A DNA stretch of 64,000 nucleotides from assembly GCA_947396885.1 (NCBI GenBank), contig OX377204.1, forward strand, positions 1,426,001-1,490,000. Reading direction: 5' to 3'. Shown here one piece after another: positions 1-11,756 of the stretch. The number at the start of each line of letters is the position of its first letter. The stretch's first letter is position 1. Under the pieces are notes generated by a model that searched no databases, was not told the origin of the DNA, and saw only the letters and a list, made by a program, of their open reading frames with translations. Source of the DNA: Heligmosomoides polygyrus polygyrus (Eukaryota; Nematoda; Chromadorea; Rhabditida; Heligmosomidae). A program made the translations under genes and the position numbers.

Positions 1-340
1 TGCCAAACGAGGTTAGGTGGATCAGTTCTATCGAGCGGCTTAACGTTTCGACCTGTTCGTCGTCTTCAGAGGCCTAAAAGTGGTTCAAGACTTTAGATTT
101 GTTACTTACCCGAGCAAGCGCCTTACCCCCTCCCTTTCCGACATCGTCCTAGGTGCCAAAACGAAAAACCCAATGCATGAAAAATAAACTCACCCGCTGA
201 TCCACCGTTGACGCGGAGCGACGTCGCTACCGCTGAAGTTAGTAGTCGAGTGGTGACTGAGACATACTGTGTCATTCGCACTGATTATACTGAGTATACC
301 AGTGTCATTCGTAAGGACACTCATGTCACCACCGGTCGTT
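1..340. other. Unassigned sequence 3' of the Penelope-like element
   Basis: I see no open coding exon here. It may hold the 3' untranslated part of the element read on the minus strand, with ACTGTGTCATTC-type short repeats near 265-320. Confidence 0.3.
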
Positions 341-1389
341 CTATAGCTCACAATGCGAAAGGAATGGCAAGAAGTCACTAGTAATCGAGGGACACTCATT
401 TCGACTATTCAGTGCTGGATTCCTTGCAGAAATCCAGAATGCTTCCAACGCTTTCCTAGACGAAATGTCGATCTCAAACGTCAGAACCGTGCACTTAACA
501 TCAAAGTCGGTTCCTCCATGCCCCTCAACCCTGTGCTTGCCTAACGGACTGGATCAAATACCACGCCTTTTACTAGCCAGGTGTTCTTTAATGCGAACTG
601 CCAGTACCCTTCCGGTTTCCCCGATATATATTTGATTGCAAGTCCCACACTCAAGTTGATACACTGCACCAGCTTTGGCGCAATCCCCCAACTTATTGTA
701 GGGACATACAACACAGTTTTCTGATGTACACTCCCTATCGTAGAGCCTATTTCGGACTAGCTGCTTCTTGATGTTGTCATTCGGGATGTTTACAAGCACA
801 ACATCATCTTCTAGCTGAGCCCGAACCATGCTCCGCTGTATAGCAGAAGTGATATTATCAGAAATAAAAGGAAGACAAAGGGGTATACGATCTCGGCGTG
901 GTATATTACGTTGCACAGTGCGGACTCTTTGGTGGTGTTGTGGTACCACGTAGCCATTTTGGCAAGCGATCTTTGAGGCTAGCCTCAATGATCTTGTCGT
1001 TCTTCCGAGCCTGTGCATACATCACGTACAGTTTTGAACATGTTCCTTACAACTGCGCGTTTAACAGCTGTAGGATGTGCGGAAGATGCATGGACCCAAA
1101 TGTTCTTAGAACTTTCTTTGCGGTACCACTTCACCCTGACGATGCCACCCGATATTTTAATTTGCGTATTCAAATAAGGTAGCCAACCGTTCTTAGGAGT
1201 TTCCCTCGTAACCTTAATGTGTTGCGATTGGTGATTCGGTAAATTGAAACACTCATCCATTTCGGACTGTGTTGATGTTACAATAAAACAATTATCAATG
1301 TATCTGCAATACATCCAATTTAGATCCAAACTTCGCGCCGCACCGTAATTCCGACAGAGCTCGCGTTTTGCATCCTTGAAAGTCAGCAT
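341..1389 (-). pseudogene. Penelope-like retroelement: C-terminal reverse transcriptase plus GIY-YIG nuclease, broken
   Basis: On the minus strand, 1389-985 encodes the end of a reverse transcriptase with RYIDNCF at the YxDD site and the conserved KWYRKESS stretch. A frameshift near 985-1018 leads into 1018-554, which has the Cys cluster CVVCPYNKLGDC and a GIY-YIG signature (VYQLECGTCNQIYIGETGR, then IKEH). TGA at 554-556 breaks the frame, after which it continues as SSPLGKHRVEGHGG to a natural-looking stop at 341. RT followed by GIY-YIG is diagnostic of Penelope-like elements. The second catalytic Asp is Asn here, and the 5' part of the RT is missing, so this copy is dead. Confidence 0.8.
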
Positions 1390-1492
1390 CCTTTAGCGAA
1401 CAGTCATAACCTAAGAATGGCCCAGTGACCAAAAAGTTTACCTGGGAGTTTTACAGGCTGTAGTGAAACCTTGGCTGGTGACTGTAGCCTCG

Positions 1493-1941
1493 GGGCCTGT
1501 TCATACTTCGCTACAGCACCGACAAGAGCGACTGGAGCGACAACACCGGCGTTCGGCCTTTGTCATACCATCGCTCACCCCGAGCGACGCCTAATGATAT
1601 GCACCCATATCGATCCCATCGCGCCGCCCGATCGATATGGGAGCATATCATTAGGCGTCGCTCGGGGTGAGCGATGGTATGACAAAGGCCTTCGAGTATG
1701 AACGCTTTTCCGCGGCACTCTGTTTTAATCGATTCGTATGTTTTGCACGGACGACGGGAGCGACGAGAGCGCAGCGCGCTTGACGTGCGCGGCGCGCGCA
1801 GCGACAGAGCGATAAGAGCGACTGGAGCGACAGCGCCGGCGCTCGAGTATGAACACTTTTTTGGCGCGCGCTCGGTTCTAATCGATATGCGTGTTTTACA
1901 CGGGCGACAAGTCGCTCTTTTCGCGAAGTATGAACAGGCCC
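1493..1941. mobile_element. Family A palindromic MITE carrying a nested palindromic element
   Basis: The ends are GGGCCTGTTCATACTTCG and CGAAGTATGAACAGGCCC, with inverted arms rich in GACAAGAGCGACTGGAGCGA. A second perfect palindrome sits inside at 1555-1690. The right end is followed by TTA, as in other copies. Confidence 0.75.
1555..1690. mobile_element. Small palindromic element nested in the family A MITE
   Basis: GGCCTTTGTCATACCATCGC and its reverse complement bound a near-perfect 136-bp inverted repeat around an ATCGCGCC centre. TTC occurs on both sides (1552-1554 and 1691-1693) and the host MITE sequence is continuous once one copy is removed, so this is a real insertion with a 3-bp duplication. 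Confidence 0.75.
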
Positions 1942-2489
1942 TTAGGTCCCATTACTGTAGAAGGCGGATCGATGCGCTTGATTACTGTAGGTTTAACGCG
2001 CCGTGACCGTCTCGCACGAGATCTCACTACGAGATTAAGCGAGTTGAGCATAGCGCGCAGATGATTCTGTACAGGAGCAGGGGAGACCTGATTCCTTGCT
2101 ATTTTTTGCTCTGCATTATTCTTCTCTGAAAGTTTAAGGTCCGACCAAATGTCTACTCCGAGTTTACAAAAAGGAAATGGGGAAGGAGCAGCACATGAAG
2201 TTTCTTCCTTTTCGACACTCCCTTAGTTAACGACAGCTTCACAGGTTTCGTTTAGGCCACGTTCTCTTTTTAACTCTTCCTATGTGCCATATTCTGCTAG
2301 TTTTATTTATTTATTTATTTATTCAATACGCTGCACGGGGCAGTCATGGGAAAATTAAAAACAAACTGAACATGACCAGTCCAGAACATCAAGAAGTAAC
2401 ATCATGAGAAGGGTCATGGAAATGACAACAACCGATTCCCTGCAATGCGCTTAAAAATCGAGGAGAATTGCGGAGTGGGAGGGGGAGGG
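1942..2489. other. Non-coding interval
   Basis: Holds a short TTTA microsatellite near 2306-2325 and otherwise nothing recognised. Confidence 0.4.
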
Positions 2490-2799
2490 ACAAGACGCGA
2501 CAAGAGCGACTCGTCGCCCATACAAAACATGCATATCGATCGGAGCGCGCGCAGCCGAAAAATGTTCATAAGCCTCGTGCGCACTCCGGAGGCCCAGTGA
2601 GGGGGTGTGCACACTGCAGCTGCGGCCGCTGCCGCAGTGTGACTCCGCCCCTTCGCGCTATGCTTCACCATGGCTGCCGCGCTGCCGTAGTGGAGTATGC
2701 ATGCGGCTTATGAACATTTTTCGGCTGCGCGCGCTCCGATCGATATGCATGTTTTGCATGGGCGACGAGTCCCTCTTGTCGCAAAATATGAACAGTCCC
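2490..2799. mobile_element. Family A palindromic MITE
   Basis: The arms (GCCGAAAAATGTTCATAAGCC and its complement; TCGTCGCCC...CATGCATATCGATCGGAGCG) fold on a GC-rich centre near 2630-2650. The left terminus is degraded. The right end abuts a family B MITE through a single TTA. Confidence 0.7.
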
Positions 2800-2802
2800 T
2801 TA

Positions 2803-2935
2803 GGCCCCGTTTATACTTCTGACGCCGAGCGACGCGACGCCACGTATTGCGGCCAAATTGATCGATCGCGTCGCCCGATCAATATGGCCACAATACATGG
2901 CGTCGCATCGCTCGGCGTCGAAGTATAAACGGGGC
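2803..2935. mobile_element. Family B palindromic MITE
   Basis: GGCCCCGTTTATACTTC at the left and GAAGTATAAACGGGGC at the right enclose a palindrome built on GCCGAGCGACGCGACGCCACG and an ATTGATCGATCGC centre. TTA (2800-2802) separates it from the family A copy. Confidence 0.75.
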
Positions 2936-4670
2936 GTTGTACCTCGTCCGAGGCTGGCTCAACAACCCGCCGCACTCGGTGGCGGTGGTGGAAGGCGGCG
3001 GCACCCAACCGTAACCCTGAGAGTTAACCTGGCGTACGAACCCGAGCGCTTCAGGCCAAAGGTAGACGCGGTCATTGCGGCTGACGGATATGTTGTAGAG
3101 CAGTTTTACTCTTGAGATTTCCCTCTATTTGTCTGTAGAAATTTTTCTATTTCATTTGTCTTTTGTTTTGATAAAGTTGTTTGAAAAGAGAACTACTACG
3201 TGCGACCATGTGGAAGCAGAATTCTCAGACATCCTCTCGCAAGTATTGATGCATGAAGCACTATGGAAGGCACTCTACCCGCTCAAACACTATTTCATCA
3301 TACGGAACACTAGCCCTAAGACAATTGAGACGTAGATACATTTCGAGATGACGGCCAAGCCTATCAGACGCTTCCACGCCTCCTATACAGTTTGTCTGGG
3401 CCAACATGGTAAAAAAATCATAGAGAGCCGCACTAGGTGATGGGCGCGTATTTTGCTGACTACCGAAATTTGAGGCTGAATATGACCAAGATGAACTCTT
3501 TGAAAAATGGCCTATACGCTTGGTCGTCTGTGCCGTCATCAGGCCGCGAAATTCCCTCGTCGGTTGGAGATCCTCAAAGCCGTGGGGAACCAGAGTAGCT
3601 CCTTCTAAGACTGCGGCTTGGTGAGCTATCAAAACCGATTGGAAGAGGATTTAGCAGTTCATCGTGTAGAAGCAGCACAAGTAGCCTACGCCACGAAAGG
3701 CACTAGTATACACGGCCGTGACGCTAAAAGGCAGTCTTTGGTTCTTCGTGGGCGAAAGGATTGGACGCGGGTACATCTTCGGCTATCTGGTTCCGTCAGA
3801 CTATACATATTTGTTGCGACACGCGTAAGAATGTTAAGGATCTGGAAGCAAAGCAAAAGGCTTTCATCTGAACAATGGTGTAGTTCCAAGTCGAGCAACA
3901 TATATGCGATTGTATGTAGCTGGAATAAAATTCGGAGGTTAACGTAACAGATTCTGTCAGGATTCTGCTCAAACAAATTCGTGAAACGATACGCAGTCAG
4001 AGCTTCTCCATGATACCAAATAGGAGTCGGATGCGTGGCGCATGCTGAAAAAATTAGTAACGCCGTCCTTATTTGTTTACCGCTGCAAGTCTTTCTCTTA
4101 TCTTTTTGACTGTAACTTGAGACTTGCGGTTCTCCTGCTTTAGTTTATGTTCCGACTATACCCCATCTTCTGCTTGGTCGGATACGCGACGGTGCAAAGC
4201 GGCAAATCAGCATCGTCTCAATCGGATCGTTGATCCCGAGCGCTATCTGGGTCGCTAACGATGTCGTTGAAAGCATTCGAGTGTATTCTGGTGGTGAGAA
4301 GAAACGAGTGACGGAACTCTGCGGCAAATGATGACGTTTGAATGAGTATCAGGCAGAGAAACGTCTTAAACTTCAACTCAACACCCTTCCTAAACCTTGT
4401 TGTCAAGATTATTGTGGCATGCGACAGCTTCAACAAGTTGCTGTTCGCCATGAAGAACCCTTTGTGCAATAATTCTGTCAGCGTTTTTGAATAAAATTGG
4501 ATAAAATGGTTGAAAAAATAACTAGTTGGATAAAAAAGCTTTACAACTGGAAGATCTTTTCAGATTAAGGTCAATGAGTCGTTTTCCGGACCCCTTCCAG
4601 TTACTAGTGTAACCCCTCAAGGAGACGTACTCTCACTAGTCCTTTTTATTATCTGCACTGCCGAAATTCC
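2936..4670. other. Unassigned 1.7 kb
   Basis: Open frames of about 100 codons occur on both strands (for example 3261-3632 minus and 3618-3947 plus), but no domain, splice structure or repeat family was recognised. Confidence 0.35.
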
Positions 4671-4671
4671 C

Positions 4672-4948
4672 TTTCTGATTCGATCCTTTTTGGGATGCGC
4701 CCGCATTCTACTTCTACGGGATATCGTAGGAGCGATCTGAATGCGTGTCTGACCATACGAAAACTTTCTGTGGCCAGCCGATGAACAAACAAGAGCTTAA
4801 TCCTCCCCAGACAAGTTTGGTACCAATTTACCGACCCCGAAGGGATAGAGGGCTTCGTTGACCTGGGCGAGAAATCCGAACCAAGAGCCTGACATCGGGT
4901 GCACACGACAGCCGGTACTCCTCCGACTGCGCTACACGCCCTCTACTT
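4672..4948 (-). mobile_element. S1 SINE (tRNA-derived), near full length
   Basis: Read on the minus strand it has a degraded A box near the right end, the body GAAATCCGAACC complement, and the tail bearing the complement of GGGATGCGCC...ATTCTACTTCTACGGGAT. See the full copy at 50802-51095. Confidence 0.75.
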
Positions 4949-4959
4949 TGTAATAAGCT

Positions 4960-5225
4960 TGAATTATCATTTTTGGCTAAAAAACAAAAAATTTCCAAAA
5001 TTTTAAAGACTGCGTTTACTTATTGGGGAGGCGAATTTAAAGATTTCCAAGTCACAGTAAATTTTCCTGTGCAAAAATTGGTCTAATAGTCTTAGAGTGG
5101 CCTCTATTCTAGCTCTGTAAGATGCTCGTTTTGATTTGCAAGGTGCTATGCTCGACTTCAAGAGCGTCAATGTTGCTTAGAAGAGCGTCCAGTTCGATTT
5201 TAAAGATGTCCAATTTGAGAGGAAT
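4960..5225. repeat. Family E arm (AT-rich inverted-repeat element), fragment
   Basis: Contains the family signature GAGCGTCCAGTTCGATTTTAAAG and GTCCAATTTGAG, which is the right arm of the 800-bp element at 22470-23300. Confidence 0.6.
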
Positions 5226-5234
5226 GTGTGTATG

Positions 5235-5660
5235 ATCCCCCCTCCGCTCTGCAGCACGTTGAAGTCTAGTGCTCCCAGCTGAATGCGTTGGCGAGAGCTG
5301 GAATCTATAAGAAGCCGAGTCCAACCTTCGATCTGCGTCAGACGACTCTGATGCGTCGGCTTCTGCTCGCATTAGTCTAAGAGCGGCGATGGTGTCGTCG
5401 TCTGCGTCGCGATCTTCAGTCGACGAGCAGAATCCGCTCGGCAAGACGCGTTCAACGCCGTCGCTGCGGCTGATAAGCAGCTCTTCAACGATGCAGTGCT
5501 TCGCAACCCGCGACGGCATTGACGGATGTCATGCACACATCGCGTCGCGAAGAAGACCCCATCGACGACTTCGTAATGGCACCAGAGCACCCATTCGACG
5601 CATGTGGGCTTCTGTCGGAGGAAAAAGGAAGAAGCTGGGTAAATTGATTTCTCAGGGTGC
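5235..5660. other. GC-rich stretch, coding status uncertain
   Basis: Both strands are open for more than 100 codons (5109-5519 minus, 5389-5721 plus), with many TCG/CGA triplets. The composition resembles the GC-rich islands further right. No protein family was recognised and the two frames overlap, so I do not call a gene. Confidence 0.3.
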
Positions 5661-5904
5661 ACAATGGCTTCAGATTATCGAACTGGAAGGGATTCTGAAT
5701 GTGCGGAAGAAAAATAAGTGAGAAGAAGCTAACGAAGAGAGACGGGAAGCAAAAGTCGACAAGAAATAGAAGCGGAGAAGAGAAAACTACAGAAAAGATC
5801 TGCAGTCGAGAAAAGGTTCACTTGGCAACTCACCTCGACCGACTCAAGCTCACGATGACTCCCGTGAATCAAGCTTTTTCGACGTAAAGAATAAAGAGTG
5901 GCAC

Positions 5905-6162
5905 TCAATCTCTTTTTGGGATGCGCCACGCATTCTACTTCTAGGGGATGTCGTAGAGGCGATTTGAATTCGTATTTGGTAAACCAGCGATTTGCGGTGG
6001 TCAGCCGATAAACAAGCAAGCGTCTTGTCCTTCCCAGACGAGTCTGACACCATTTCACCGACCTCGAAGGGATGGAAGGCTTGGTTCGCCAGTTGGCCAG
6101 GGCGGGAAATCCGAAGTGAGAACCAGACTGCACCTCCTCCGATTATACTACACGCACCATTT
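5905..6162 (-). mobile_element. S1 SINE
   Basis: Has the signature GGGATGCGCCACGCATTCTA at the left and CCTCCTCCGATT with ACTACACGC at the right, so it reads on the minus strand. A further tail fragment with CTACGGGATTTCGAAG lies at about 6255-6330. Confidence 0.75.
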
Positions 6163-6329
6163 ATTGAGATGCAACTTTACAACTTCATGCTTGCGGGCAA
6201 GTGCCTGGGAAGAGATCGGCCTTATCGTTAGTTTGTTCCTTAAGGAGACTCTCGTTTTCCACTCCTACGGGATTTCGAAGAAGAATCTGAATGCGTATTT
6301 CGTCAATCAAATGACTTGAAGTAGACAGC

Positions 6330-7470
6330 AGTTCATCAAATTAGAGGTATCTCCTTTTCCGGACACGTCAAAACCTTTGACTGTTTCTACATTGGCAGCT
6401 GTCATAGATTTTTTTCTTCTATCAACATGCTCTCAACAGCGTACCTCTTCCATTTTCGGATGCTCTACGAGCATAGAAGTATATTGATCTTAAAGTTAGG
6501 CCCTTTTTCAAGGAACTGTTCCTGTAAGATCCCCCGGAAAAAGGGATTTTCATTAGATGTTGAAGAGAATTTTTCATTCATTTTATGATGGGCAATTATC
6601 TTCAGAATGTTAGGTTAGGTGTTTACTGTCATCGGTCATTTTCAGAATGTTAGGTTAGGTGTTTACTGTCATTCGTCATTAGCTCTCTTTGTTCGCTATT
6701 CAAGTACAGAACGCAAGTAATCTCCATTACTGTCCTTTTGCTTGGAATAACTTATTATCTTCTCTATCTTTTGAACCCAGTTATTTCGCATCTCTCTCCT
6801 CTTATACGTGAAATCATCTTTTTTTCCAGTAGTATCATGCAATTTACTATGTGCTGAATGGTAGGCTGGATGGCAAAGAAGACAAGACACTAGCATACTC
6901 CGAAAACTTTTATCACCCTACCAATTCTAGCGGTTTTATTGTCAACCAGTCTGAAGTTATAGAAGCAACGAAGGCTGTCACTGAAAGAAGCACTGCCTCG
7001 TCTAAGTTCGAAAGGCTATATCCTTCGCTTAGGTGTGACCTGCCGAGAATGTTGCTCGAAAGTGGTGCGAATTAACAAATTTCATTCAAACCATGCTATA
7101 ACTTGGCTGGTTATGCAAAACCGCTCATTCTATGCTGTTTCACATTTTAACATATAGCGCTTAATTGCCATCCAATAGTACGTTCACACACAGTCAATTG
7201 TAGTAGCTTATAAATGAGGATAAAAGATAGCATATCTTCTCAAAACCTTGCATGGTTTCTACGAACTCGGTAGCTAATCGTTGATGAAGAATTAAATTAA
7301 ATCATGGGCCTTTCTCAGCTAACAGAAGACTTGCTTCTAATATAACGTACGCCTTCATTTGCTTTCATTATTTGGTGCATAGCCAATCATAGTGTTTGTT
7401 ACATGTTTTGTTTGTCGACTTCCTTTGTGTGTTGGCCTAAATAAAATTCAAAAATCTTGCTTGAAATAAT
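6330..7470. other. AT-rich non-coding interval
   Basis: Nothing coding was recognised. A 39-bp unit containing TTAGGTTAGGTGTTTACTGTC is tandemly duplicated at about 6600-6680. Confidence 0.4.
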
Positions 7471-7474
7471 AAAA

Positions 7475-7565
7475 TAGAAACTTGGTTGGCCTAGGCGGAC
7501 CCGAACCATGGATCGATTAGTGGCGCACGCGATAACCCATGCCTTCTCGACTGCGCTTCCTGTTA
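7475..7565 (-). mobile_element. S1-like SINE fragment
   Basis: TTGGTTGGCCTAGGCGGACC and CTCGACTGCGC match the tRNA-like end of S1 on the minus strand. Confidence 0.4.
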
Positions 7566-7584
7566 CAATTCGTTACTAACATCG

Positions 7585-7952
7585 ATACCATCATCCCTGT
7601 CGTGCCCCGGGTGAGTCCGCTGCACCGATGGTAGATCTCATGCGGCCCTCAACCCGAGATCACGTGTAAGGCACAATCAGAGTCGAGGTCTTACTCATGC
7701 GCGCTAGCTCTTACATTGCCTGCCACGTTAAGCTTAGGCCTTTGTCGCCCCGACTAAAGCACACACCTTACCAATGCGAATGTTGTTTAGGTTTTCCCGC
7801 GTGGACTGCACCTGCGCTGAATCTCGGGACTGCCGGGCGCGCGCGGGAAGGCGTTTATAGTGCGTCGCTGCGCGTGCGCACGACCTGAGCGCGTCCCAGC
7901 GTGTGTGTCCTTGAAGAGTAATGATGGAGCGTGGCGAACGTCACGACAATTC
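7585..7952. repeat. Family R dispersed repeat, internally deleted copy
   Basis: Shares GTGCCCCGGGTGAGTCCGCTG, CAATCAGAGTCGAGGTCTTAC and GCGCGGGAAGGCGTTTA with 55865-56610, in the same order, but lacks about 370 bp of the middle of that copy. Confidence 0.75.
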
Positions 7953-8282
7953 CTTTTAGAAAGGCGACGACTTTCTTCGCCATCTTGCCGACACGAAAGG
8001 AAACGGAAGCTTTCGTCTCCTATAGAAACTGAAGCATCTAGTGTTAGCATCTTTCTCGTGACTTTTATATTAAAAAGAGCTGCAAACAACCACCAAAGAT
8101 AGCAGAGTGACCTAACTGGATTAGGGCTTTTGAAAACTGAACGTTTTCTGCTTTGTTAGGCTTGCAAAATTATTTGCTTTTATAATGATAGGTATTACTT
8201 TAATCTAACTGCTGGAAGAGATTCAGAGCGTGAAAATTTTAAAAGCCGTTTTTCTAACATATCTCTTATTTCTTCTATTCTT

Positions 8283-8690
8283 CTTTTATGGGGGTGTGGC
8301 GCAGTCAGAGGAGATGCCAGCTGTCTAATGCACCCTGAATTAAGGTTGTTGGCACGGGTCCCGCCCCGGCTAACCAATGCTCCCGTCCGCCAGTGTTGGT
8401 GAACTGGTATCCAATGCCTAGAAGGAAAATGTACCAACTTCTCCATCCACTCCAGATTATGAATAGGGCATCTCCTTACTCGAAACAGAATCCTAGGTGT
8501 TCTTCTGGTTTCACTGACAATGACATGGCAATGAAGAGGAGAGAGGATGCATCCGCCAGGTGGCTTAGCTATCTTGTGATTCAGAAGTCCAATGACGCCA
8601 AAGGCCCAGTGGGAAGGACATAACACTGTCTTGGCACCATGAAGGCAAAGTCCACATTCAGAATGCCACCCCGATATCATGTAGACCTAG
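8283..8690 (+). mobile_element. Diverged S1-like SINE
   Basis: GTGGCGCAGTCAGAGGAGATGCC is a good A-box match, followed by a weakened B box (GGCACGGGTCCCGCC) and TTGGTGAACTGGTATCC from the body. The distal part is rearranged. Confidence 0.5.
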
Positions 8691-8699
8691 AGAACATGG

Positions 8700-9625
8700 T
8701 ACGATCCTGTCATTATGTACATACATCAACGCCAAACACTCTTCATCTATGCTTTATTCTGAACAGCTCTTGCGGCAGCAGAATCAACAATGCAATTTAG
8801 CTTAAAATAAGCTTAATCCGTTTAAAAGATTTACTTCTTTCGTATAATAGCGTTATCAGCAAGATAGCTCGTATTTAGAACTCTACATAGAAGGCAGGCG
8901 GAAAACATGGACGGCTCTCCCGCGTAGATTCTTCAGCATCAGAACGTGTCTTACATTAACACTAATCTGCTCCTGTGCCGTCAGATTTATCAGATGCTAA
9001 TCCTTTCATCGTTCGAGAAGAACCGGTAACGTCTCCATTCACCTCTTTCGCACGCCAGGAGAACCCTATTGATTCTCCCGGCCGTTGAGATATGAGTGCT
9101 GTTGAATCCTTCTTCCAATTCTCTGACGGAGGTGATGTCACCTTGGCGGAAAGAAGAACTATGGCCCGGCTTCCTGGTTCATTTCACCCTTTCAATATTG
9201 CCTGGAGAACAGGTTGGAAGTTTTGGACTTATGGTTAGACATAGACATTCGAGGATAAGAATGGTTGTCGCTTGTGTATGGTCGTTGAAAATTAAGTGAG
9301 CCGCAGCCGGTCACTTAATGCGCTTCGCTAACACCCGCAAAACTAATCCAGCTTTCCAGGCTCATCAACACGTTAGTCGGACTTCTTTGTGAAGCCCTGG
9401 ACGAAACATGCGGTGTTTTACATTCCCCTCAAGCCAAGCGGATCATTGGACCAGTTTGGCACGCGACAAGAACGAATGGAGACTCTGCTGATGCCCACTT
9501 GAGCAAGTCAACGATTGGCCGTATGTCAGGTGGTACAGGCCAATGCCCTATATAATGTTTTAGGCATATTTTATACTTCGGCGACGCTGTTGTCGGCGAC
9601 GTCGGCGGCAATGTTGAGGGGGTGC
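8700..9625. other. Unassigned interval
   Basis: Only short open frames are present. No repeat family with a second copy in the window was recognised. Confidence 0.3.
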
Positions 9626-9629
9626 TACG

Positions 9630-10372
9630 CAGATTCAAGGCGAGCTTCTTACAGGTTAAAATAAAGACTCTACAAGATGGTTAGAATAACTTTTTTTTTG
9701 AAATTTTTCTACTTCAGCTGCCGAATGAGTGAAATAATTTTATAAAATTTTTATTTGAAAAAGAATAATAAATCAAATGTTGTGTTGAGGCGCAGCAAGG
9801 CAGCCATCATGCCTCGCATCAAAAGACTGGATCGCGCCATGCATTCGAAAAGTTCAACGCAACGTCTATTTGATTGATAGTGTAAATACTGCTTACATGC
9901 AGCGAGAAAGATAGGATATGCGTGTTTTTTAACAATTGTTTGAGTTGCACCGCTTGCAGGTGTGAAACTGCATGCAAACAGAAACTTTGCTATCTATTCG
10001 AATAAAAATCGCGAAGTTCCGGACGGGTGCATGGCGCAATCTCGGTTTTGGCAATATAAAATAGCCGCTTTCCTGGTCTTTAAAACACGCTTTAAATTGT
10101 TGTTTTTCCTCAAAAAATAAAATTCTTATAAAATTTCAAACTACGGGTTCTCTTTTTGGGAAGTGAATTAAAACTTCAAAGAAAGTTATGCTAAAATTGT
10201 CCTTGAACGAAAAATTGTTCTTACATTTTTGGAGAGTCTCTAGTTTAATGTAGAAGAAGCTCATTTTGATTTGGAAGAGTTCGCTTTGATCTGAGAAGTC
10301 TTAGGTTAGCTTAGAAGAGTATCCAATTTGACGTGAAAAGTGTCCATTTCGACGTGAAAATTGTACATAAAT
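9630..10372. mobile_element. Family E AT-rich inverted-repeat element
   Basis: The right arm is intact, with TTTGGAGAGTCTC, TTTGATTTGGAAGAG and CCAATTTGACGTGAAAA; the left arm begins near the TAAAGACTCTACAAGATGG stretch. The internal GGATCGCGCCATGCATTC region matches the copies at 22.5, 41.9 and 60.0 kb. Confidence 0.65.
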
Positions 10373-10399
10373 AATTGAGGCTTTCAGCCTCAGGTCCCA

Positions 10400-11745
10400 T
10401 CTCTAGAGTCCCAATACCTCAGCGAATCCGCAAAAGGGCAGTGCAGGAGTAGGAACCGTTGCCCTAGATTGTCTAACGATGTAGAGGACACTTCTACCTT
10501 CATACCTCAGCAACGAGCAGCGCCAAAATGCGTCAACGATTTCTTCAGGTGGTTTCGATCCTTTGGCTTCGGTGAACACGTGAAGTTCGCGAGTAGCCGT
10601 CGATGCCGTCTTCTGCCCAATGAATTCGCCCAAATGACGCTTTTTTCACAGCAGTCGACACTTGTCGAACGTGCGCCATTTCGTTGTAGACGCCTTCGGA
10701 CGACGTCATTCATCGTCGGATTTTCGCTCGGATGTCGTCGCGTTCGGCCGTTCGGCTTCTGCCTCGCTCCCGATGAACGTCGTCGTGCATCAGTCGGTGT
10801 GTGCGGAGAGCGGTGCGGTGTGAGAGGGAGGTCGTTTCTTTGGTCGACGTCTCTCGGCCACTTTACTGCGCTCGAGAAGACACCCGTCCGACGGGGCGCT
10901 CATCTCGCGTCTGCTGGCTGGCTGGCCGACGGTGTCTGTTGACTATTGTTCGGGCGCTCGCGCTCAAGAATTCTCCTATCTGTCCTTCGTTCGTTCGTTT
11001 GGTCGTCGCCGGTGTCCGCCGACCCTTCACGATCCATCCGGCACTCGCGGCAGCAGCAGCAGCAGCAATGAGCGGACGTGACTCGTCGGTGTCCAACTGA
11101 CGTCAACAAGGCGCTTCAATGGGGCAGGAGAGATGTTCTTCTCCGTCGACGTCACCTCCACGAGCGAAGTAGGAGGTAGCCAGGGTCAGGCCGGCAATAA
11201 AAGTGATGGAAAGCGACATCAAGAGAATCCCTGAAAATCTGACGGCGCCGCTGCCGAGAGTTTGAAGGCGTCGGAATGTTGTCGACGACACGACGTCGTG
11301 CGTCATCTGTCGACGCCTGGCCGAGAGCTGCGAGGTGGTTTCGTGCCGAAAAACCCTTCGGAAATCTGTCCCCGTCGAAGAGACTTAGACGACGCCCGTC
11401 ACTGCGTTGTTGCGGTTGAAGTACTCGCTCACGAATGCACTTCTTCTCATGGATAACAGGGGAGAATTCTGTGGAGCAGAGAGCTTTGCAGAGCTCCGAA
11501 ACGTCACCATCGTCTGTAGGGCTAGAAAATCTCAACGACAGCGTAGAAGGGGCGACAGATTCATTCCAAAGGTTGACGGCATGTGTCCGTGGCAGAAGCC
11601 TGATGTACGAATACATTAGGCGAAGTACTAAGTGTATCCCTACTGCGAACCGACAACAATGTTTACGATACTTCAGGAGGTCCAACGGTAGCAACGTACG
11701 CCTCTTCTGCACCTACGTCGTCTTCTTGTTCATCGGCTAAGTATG
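10400..11745. other. GC-rich, CGT/TCG-rich island 1
   Basis: Dense in CpG and in CGT/TCG triplets, with a (CAG)5-6 run at 11051-11067. Both strands are open in several overlapping frames, which is a by-product of the triplet bias. It could be a promoter or 5' exon region, but no splice-bounded coding exon could be defended. Confidence 0.35.
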
Positions 11746-11756
11746 GTCATCTTTGC

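Noticed and set aside
5109..5519. 136-codon minus-strand frame
   Set aside because: Its C-terminal part is translated from a family E repeat arm and the opposite strand is also open.
6600..6680. TTAGGTTAGGTG motif as an interstitial telomere
   Set aside because: Nematode telomeres are TTAGGC; there are only two short units within a 39-bp duplication.
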